Positions 57,701-64,000 of a stretch of 64,000 nucleotides of DNA are shown here, in pieces. The notes beneath the pieces are model-generated. The model made no database searches. It was given only the letters and a program-made list of their open reading frames with translations, and was not told where the DNA came from. The stretch covers positions 15,700,158 through 15,764,157 of the forward strand of contig OW285195.1 in assembly GCA_935421135.1 (NCBI GenBank), written 5' to 3'. Source of the stretch: Bugulina stolonifera (lineage: Eukaryota > Bryozoa > Gymnolaemata > Cheilostomatida > Bugulidae). Each line of letters starts with the position of its first letter. Position 1 is the first letter of the stretch. The translations under genes and the position numbers were made by a program.

Positions 57701-60700
57701 TTAGTTGTATATACAGTATTTATATTTTAGTACGCTGTGCACCCAAATATGCCGACAGCTACCTATGTGAATCCCTATCCAGGGCAACAACCGTATGCTG
57801 TATTCCAACAGTCTTCAGCCGCTGCTGCCGCCATTGGTCAACAGTCAGGTGGAGCTCCACCTAGTGGTAGTAAGTTATTAGTGATTATCTCCCTGTGTCA
57901 TGTCTAATGTCTCTTTCTCAGTCGACTTGTTACCATGACCTTTGTAATGCCGGAAGTGATCTGATGCGTTATGTAATGTGCCCTCCCTCTGCCTGTATAT
58001 CTGTTATAATACTAGTACATTGTAAGAATAGATACTATTAACGGCACTGAGTTATGTCTTAGTCACAGCTGTTCCATTTCCCATGCAATAAAACCGTCAG
58101 TTTGCTAGCCCTGCAAGTGACTGTGGCACTGTTAGTGTTCTTTCCTACCCTTCCAGTCTATAGCTATCTAGCTGTCCACTGTTTAGTTGTATAGCTTATT
58201 GAGTATCATGTCGGCAGCTCGAGCCTCTGCTCTCTGTGGATTAGAGACTACCTGGGCGTCGGGTGAGTACCTGAGTTGGGGGTTATTCTGACCTCTACCT
58301 AGCTGTATCAACTAGAGTAATAGCCGGTGTACATTGGTAGACTAATTCATGCACATCGCTAGGTCTGTATTGCAATGATTACCAACTCATTTTCTGTACA
58401 TGACTCGCTATAATCTCGTTGCAGTGTATTACCCACAACCGATCCAACAGACCAACCAAATGCCTGCACAGCCTCAGGCCCAACAGAATGTCCAGGGACG
58501 ACCTCCCTCAGCCCCTAGTATATCCTCTACTCCACCAACACCACATCAGATGAACCAGGCTGGGGTGCAGGGAGGAACTCCCTACCCAACTAGCAGCACA
58601 TCTCAGCACAGCCAACCAACACAGATGCAGGTCAATTCTCAGCAGGCCTACAATCCTATGCACCAGCAGATGGGTCAGCAGCACCAACAGACACCTAGAC
58701 TCACACAGCCTCACATGAGCACCTTGCACACTGTGCCTCTTCCTCAGCAGCAGCAGCCAGCTCAGCCGCTCCCTAAGAGAGTGAGGAAACCTCTTGCTAT
58801 AGTCAACCCAGACACTCACACTGTGATTAACAAGGAAGACGTGGCTGCCTCAGACTCCGCCGCTGCCAGTACACCTCCACCTCCCGCAACAACTAACACA
58901 ATGTCTACTACAGAATCTAGTCATACTACTGACCTTCCGACAGCTCAGACCAAAGTAAGTGTAGTCTACCGTACTATTCATGCTAATCATCTTTCAGTTG
59001 TCTTCTCTCTATATCAGTACAGGCTTATGCTACACACTACCTATTGTTCTCTCTGACATGAAGCCGGTAATTCATGATGCAATATATTTATGTGATAAAC
59101 TAGAATGTGACTGTTTGGCTTGGTAGGCTGAATGCTTCACTGTGTAGCACCTTCATTGCCAGCAATCCTCTGTTCGCTATTGCGTATGCAGACATGAAAC
59201 TGGTTTCATTCCACTACTACCGCACATGTGTTGTTGGGGTAGCTCCAAGATTTTGTATTGTAACAATTATGTGACACTAGGTAGAGGAGGTAAAGGCTGC
59301 ACCGCCTATAGACGATAAAGATAAAGATGACATTAGGAACAAGTTCAAAGAGATGGTCACCTCGAAGTTATCTGGGCCCACTAATGCCTCTCCTCCCATT
59401 ATGAATGGTGTGGCCACTAGTGAACCGACGCCTGAAGTCACTGTGCAGGTGAGTGTACTAATGAGTGCTACTACTACTCCTACTACTACCACTACGCAAA
59501 AAGGTGGAACTCTGGAAATTTATAAGTTCTGCGCCAAGGAAAAATTAAACAAGTTTGTCATTTGTGGAGTCGTCGTCCCATTTCCTAGAATTGAATAAGA
59601 AGACAACTTCCAATTTTTCTATAGCCAACTAAAGACATGCATACTAATTTTTGCTTTGCGTCTTTTGGGAGTTGTCTTCTTTTGTTCAAAGCAATGAGCG
59701 GGCAACTCCTAGTGATTCCACAAAGTGGACCACTGCGTTATCAACCTGAAGTGGTGAGAGCATCAAGTATATTGGTAATGTCAGCTATGAGAACAATGTG
59801 TCTGTAGCCCATGAAGTTGTCTTCTACTGTCCACCACAGGTGTCTAAGTACACTCCTCTATCTTCCATACAGGTTGTCAGTGATCAGGATAATGTTAGTT
59901 CCAGCCAATCTACTGACGATAAACCTAGTTCTAGTCCTATTTCTGCTCCTGTCAAATTGACCACTGATGTTGATGTCACAGTGAAGTCAGCAGAACAAGC
60001 ACCTGCTACAGTTGATACTGAGACTAATGTGTCACCTGCTCAACAGGCACCTGCCAGCAGTGCTGCATCTACCTCTCCACCTACTGCCACTGCAGCTCAA
60101 CCAGCCCCTGTGAAAGAAGACACAAGCTCCCCTCCAGTAGTACAGTCTTCTAGCAAAACAGTGAGTGCTCTATCTCAGCTATTCTTAGGTTTGTCTCCAC
60201 ACAAGACTAAAATATCCCATTTATTGTGGAGTTGTCCTGCCTTTGTCATCTAATTGTGGGTAGGAGTTGTGCCCTCTCTCTCCCCCACTCCATACTGTAT
60301 ATTACCTGCAGCCCTTGTGGGTTGCACAGGCTGGCTGGTCTCCAATCCCAGTCAGCTTTTCCATTCTATTTCTTCAGCTTTTTCTGGTCCTTAGCTTTAG
60401 TTAATACTGTCTCTGATCTACCTATGCTCTTATACTCATGCTTTTATATCCAACTACAGGTGTCTGATACCATGCAGTCAGAGGTGAAGGTAGACTCAGT
60501 AGACAGTGCTCATAGTGCAGACTCTGTGGTGGAGGTAACTCCGGCAGCAGTAGAGCCAGCAGCCGCAGCTGCTGACATCCCGGAGAGTGTCAGTACTACA
60601 TCATCCGAGTCTCCTGCTCGTCCCATAGAACCAACTGGTGAAGATGTATCAGCTACGGAAGTGCTAACTAGCTCAGTGAAAGTAGAACCAATCACTCCTG

Positions 60701-63019
60701 TTCAAGTAAACAAACAAGAAGCTCCGGTAGAGGAGGACGTCCCTGCACCAGCACCTACCGTCACTGCTCAGGTAAGTGTAGCGGGTAGTTGTGCAGGTGC
60801 TAGGCTAGGTAATCCTAAATATATTGGAATGGAAGCATAGGCTACCTTTTGGTAGAATAGTTGATGACTTGGAAGTGCTTTTGTATTATCACCCTAGTAG
60901 CAATCCTCCCGACAGCACTGGAATTGATCCACATCTAATGTACCTAGCTGTTTATCTGACCACCTGCAGTGACTTGGAAGTGCTTTTGTATTGACCCCCT
61001 AGTAGCAATCCTCCCGACAGCACTAGAATTGATCCACATCTAATGCACCTAGCTGTTTATCTGACCACCTGCAGTGTATAAGAGAACTATTGTGTTACAG
61101 GTGAACGGCAGCGTACACAGCTCAGCTCCCACAGATGCTGAACTGATGCCGCCCCCTGCGGTGCCCTCAGAGGATAAACCTAGCACTCCTCCCACAGCTC
61201 CTGTACCATCCACTAGTGCACAGTCTGGCTCGGGATCCACCACCCCAGTAGAGCAGGAGAGGGTGACTGCTCCCTCCTCCCCTCTGAGACCTGCAGCTAT
61301 CAGATCCAAGGTACCGTTAGCCGGTGGTATGAAGGGGTCTAAGAGTGTGGCAGCTGATATGTCTAAGTTAACAGAGGTGAAGCCCTACAAGGTAGACAGT
61401 GCTGGTAAGTTTGCTATCCGACCTTGACCTAACACACAAGTACATGTACGTACATTTATCTACTCTCACCCATTTACAAGCAAGTGATAGAACGTGGCCA
61501 AAGATTATAGGATTATATACTTGTGAGCTTATCCATGGCATGTCCATCACCGTCAGTACTATTATATCTACTCCAGATTGTCACACGTGTTGCATAGGCA
61601 TATATATATGACAGGTCTTTTGATGTATAGAGATTCTGTTAACTTATGACGTCCATGGATATTATTAAACTAGGATGGTTTTTTGTTAAACACTGAACAA
61701 AAAGTGTCCCGTATATATGTGTGGGTGATTGTTTACCCACGAGTAACATAGCTATATCCTGTCTGCCATGTTGCCACTTGTCGAACTGAACATGATCTAT
61801 GACATATTGATAGCCTGCTGGTGTAGATACAGCAGTGGGTGTACAATGCATGCATGTATAAAATGCAAATCCGTTCTAAGAAATGGAATAAATACTTTTG
61901 TCTATGGTTACATAATAGACTTCCTGCTGTCTCTATCCATTGTTAGATGTCTATGTATCTACTGGTTTAGCCTATGTACCCACTGGTTTAGCCTTATGTA
62001 CCCACTGGTCTAGTCTATGTACCCACTGGTTTAGCCTATGTACCCACTGGTCTAGCTAGTAGTTTATACTGTGGTGAATGATTGTAGATGGAGGTAAGAA
62101 AGTGTACGACAGAGACTTTCTAATGAGTCTACAGAAAGCTCTGCTCTCTCAACAGAAACCCGAGGGTTTACCCAACTTCACAGATATCATCAACTCACAT
62201 CCTCATACCAGCAGAGAGATGAGACCTCCAGGTAGAAGAGATTTGAATCCTGCTTACTTCAAAGGAGCTGCAGTAAGTAATGCATTGTGGGTAGAGCTGT
62301 GTATGAGTGGTGCATTGTGGGCCATGGCCTATTAATCTCGCTTTACGGTGTACATTATATTTAGACAGTAGAGGCTTGTGGAGTGCTGCTGTGTGTGCTA
62401 GTTCTAGTTAGAGCCTTAGTGATGGTAGTGGTATGCGTGCTACAAGTGGTGATTTGCATACAATGCTGGCATCATTACTGTTGTCTTTCCTCTCCACATT
62501 ACAGTCAACGTACCCATCTAAGCTAGACCCTCTAGTCAGATCTACTGTGGCTGCATACTCTCTGGTTTGTACTCGGGCTAGTTAGATCCATCTGTTGCTT
62601 GTTTCTTGTTTACTTGTGCTTCTTTCTGCTTTGAGTTTATTCTTCTCTGACCTCTACTAAATGGCCTGTTGTTTATATTATAATACACTAACAGATTCAA
62701 CAAACACCTCATATTGGTCACATGCTAATTCTTGTTTATGTAGTCTCCAAGGAACTCAGCAAGTCGGGGTGGTAAAGGTGCAAGTATGTCTAGAGACAGT
62801 AAAGGTGCTGCAGGTAAAGCTGTAATAGAATATAAACGTGCTAAGGCCGAGCTCAGCAGGTCTGAGAATGCATGGAAGCCAGTGTCCAAGGCTGGTACAA
62901 CAGCATCAGCAGCAGCCGATGAGAAAACTCCAGAGCAGAAGGAAGAGGCTCTACTCAGGGTGTTCAGAGGTTACTTGAATAAGATAACACCCCAGACCTT
63001 CCAGAAGATAGTCGCTCAG
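51729..63019 (+). CDS. EIF4G: eIF4G translation initiation scaffold, 5' part of gene
   Basis: Scaffold of the cap-binding complex eIF4F, bridging eIF4E, eIF4A and the 40S subunit. Exons in phase: 51729-51773, 52507-52632, 57731-57869, 58425-58954, 59281-59448, 59840-60160 (or from 59873), 60460-60771, 61101-61404, 62088-62272, 62505-62564, 62744-63019: 822 residues so far, continuing past the window. Low-complexity N-terminus: YPQQIYMAAPNQ, a Gln/Pro region ending PKRVRKPLAIVNPDTHTVI (the conserved KRERK...DP block), then long Ala/Pro/Ser/Glu-rich stretches. Exon 9 holds KKVYDRDFLMSLQ, the eIF4E-binding YxxxxL-phi motif, and QKPEGLPNFTDI. The last exon holds AELSRSENAWKPVSK and LNKITPQTFQKIVAQ, the start of the MIF4G (eIF4A-binding) domain. 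The ATG gives MSYTAAPNNNNMHRQ; a longer start cannot be excluded. Confidence 0.93.
56224..56322. repeat. 14-bp tandem repeat, 7 copies
   Basis: Perfect GCGGCAGTCAGGCA units. Confidence 0.97.
57275..57443. repeat. 24-bp tandem repeat, 7 copies
   Basis: Unit GAGTATGTAGAATAGTTATA plus TGAC. Confidence 0.96.
60865..61076. repeat. 106-bp direct duplication in an eIF4G intron
   Basis: GACTTGGAAGTGCTTTTGTA to CCACCTGCAGT occurs twice back to back with few differences. The second copy ends 25 bp before the acceptor of the exon at 61101. Confidence 0.95.
61953..62058. repeat. 22-23-bp tandem repeat, about 5 copies, eIF4G intron
   Basis: Unit CTATGTACCCACTGGTTTAG with T/C variants, just before the exon at 62088. 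Confidence 0.93.
62105..62125 (+). other. eIF4E-binding motif codons
   Basis: Encodes YDRDFLM, matching the canonical Y-x4-L-hydrophobic motif; the vertebrate equivalent is YDREFLL. Confidence 0.93.
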
Positions 63020-64000
63020 GTTAGTTGTATATCCATCTCTCTCCTCAGCACAGTAGCCAAGTAGAGAATGTCCTGTGGTAGTGGTACTTGTTGTAGTGAT
63101 AACTACTGGCACTAGGCCAAGTATTATTTAATTAGTTTTAATCTTGAAATATGTAGGATAGCATGATGGGTATCTGCGTCACACCTGACCCACGGGCTGT
63201 ACTGCGCATTCATTTTGTTCTTTTGGCATGTCTTGCAATGGGCATTCCACAGCAACTCCCGACTTCAAGGAGACCTGGATCCCGAGCCCAAGTCCCTTTC
63301 AGCAACAACCTACTTGGAAGATTTTAACTCAATAACACTAATGGTTAAAACAGACTAGCGAATAGTTTCGCCACGTTTCTACCACGTTTTGCCAGCATGG
63401 CGTCTTTGTTTTGTCACTGAGTAACACTAGCGATATATCCCCCACATGGTTTCTAGTCTGAGCATGTGTGCCAAGGCAAGCAATTGTCTTTAGTATCTGT
63501 CTTCTACGTGCACATCACATTTTAACAGCGACTCAATTTGGAATTTTTGTTTACAGACAAAACTGCGGAACGGAGTCGCTACAACTTAGCCGGTCAATCA
63601 GAAGCCAGCGTTAACGAGAGCGAAACGTCAGGAGTTAAAAAATGCTTGATATTAGGCGAACAAAGCATTTTCGCTCAATTTTGTGACAACCTGTTGCTCC
63701 ACTGTCATTTCGCGGGGAATAACAGCGCGAATAACAGCTGAATAATAGCGCAAATTTTGCCTTTACATTATAACAGGTATTGAAGGGAAACTAACAGATG
63801 GCTGGTTAGCTCAATGGTAGATAAAAGATGGAGAATCACGTGTGGTCTTGTCTGCTTATTTATTTATAAGGGGATTAGCGTGACAGTAATCCAAGTGTAA
63901 ATAAAACCAAACTAAATGAACTCATGTGGTAACCTGTTTTTACTTGTAACATGTGATTGAATCACTATTATTCAAATCTTATGCATGACTCATCCTATTT
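63020..64000. other. eIF4G intron running off the window
   Basis: No further MIF4G exon found. A GC-richer block at 63530-63740 is open in one frame but has no eIF4G similarity. 63798-63830 resembles the 5' part of a tRNA (GGCTGGTTAGCTCAATGGTAGA) without the rest. Confidence 0.45.

Larger units (their letters stand above)
52633..57730. other. 5-kb intron 2 of eIF4G
   Basis: No additional exon could be supported by phase, though the vertebrate gene has more N-terminal exons and a small one could be missed. Contents seen: short repeats at 55153-55215 (TCTGTGAGGTAG, 3 copies), 56224-56322 and 57275-57440, and a C run at 56597. Confidence 0.5.

Noticed and set aside
58508..61309. Minus-strand Val/Gly/Ala-rich frames opposite eIF4G
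   Set aside because: Shadows of low-complexity Ala/Pro/Thr-rich coding exons on the plus strand.
63798..63850. tRNA 5'-half-like sequence GGCTGGTTAGCTCAATGGTAGA
   Set aside because: No anticodon arm, T arm or matching acceptor follows; probably SINE-derived or chance.

Overview
The window looks like nuclear DNA of an early-branching animal. A sponge is my best guess, as an inference from short GT-AG introns, animal-type genes and very many locus-specific minisatellites; no marker in the window proves it. Genes are split into many small exons. Splice phases were checked by hand, and open frames that cross several introns in phase are the main evidence for the gene calls.

Layout. 1-4065 (+) is the 3' part of a secreted animal-type alpha-amylase with an extra C-terminal module. 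4877-8947 (-) is a complete BUB3 spindle-checkpoint WD40 gene, convergent with the amylase, with a 42-bp minisatellite and a MITE in its introns. 10253-13272 (-) is a 5'-truncated CR1/Jockey-type LINE with an intact RT. 13508-15052 holds two MITEs. 15872-25462 (+) is an MFS transporter of the MFSD8/CLN7 type whose introns are full of minisatellites. 25463-41360 is mostly non-coding, with an RTE-type LINE fragment, a tRNA-derived SINE, a solo LTR, a MITE relative and minisatellites. 41395-43200 (+) may be a small lineage-specific gene with a TATA box. 43817-44355 (+) is the 3' end of a small membrane-protein gene I do not recognise. 45196-45820 is a second solo LTR. 46158-49893 (-) is a complete homocysteine S-methyltransferase gene with a 1.3-kb hAT-like element in intron 2. 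From 51729 (+) to beyond the window end runs eIF4G: the acidic/Ala/Pro/Gln-rich N-terminus, the eIF4E-binding motif and the start of the MIF4G domain.

The genes are unrelated housekeeping and digestive or lysosomal functions and do not form a pathway. HMT and eIF4G are divergent, about 1.8 kb apart between start codons, with a 271-bp MITE between them. I found no CRISPR array, rRNA, functional tRNA or defence-like cluster. The most interesting leads are the unrecognised small membrane protein, the possible small TATA-driven gene, the repeat-riddled MFSD8-like gene with in-frame coding repeats and an unplaced TM7 exon, and several non-autonomous element families whose ends are sharp in this window.
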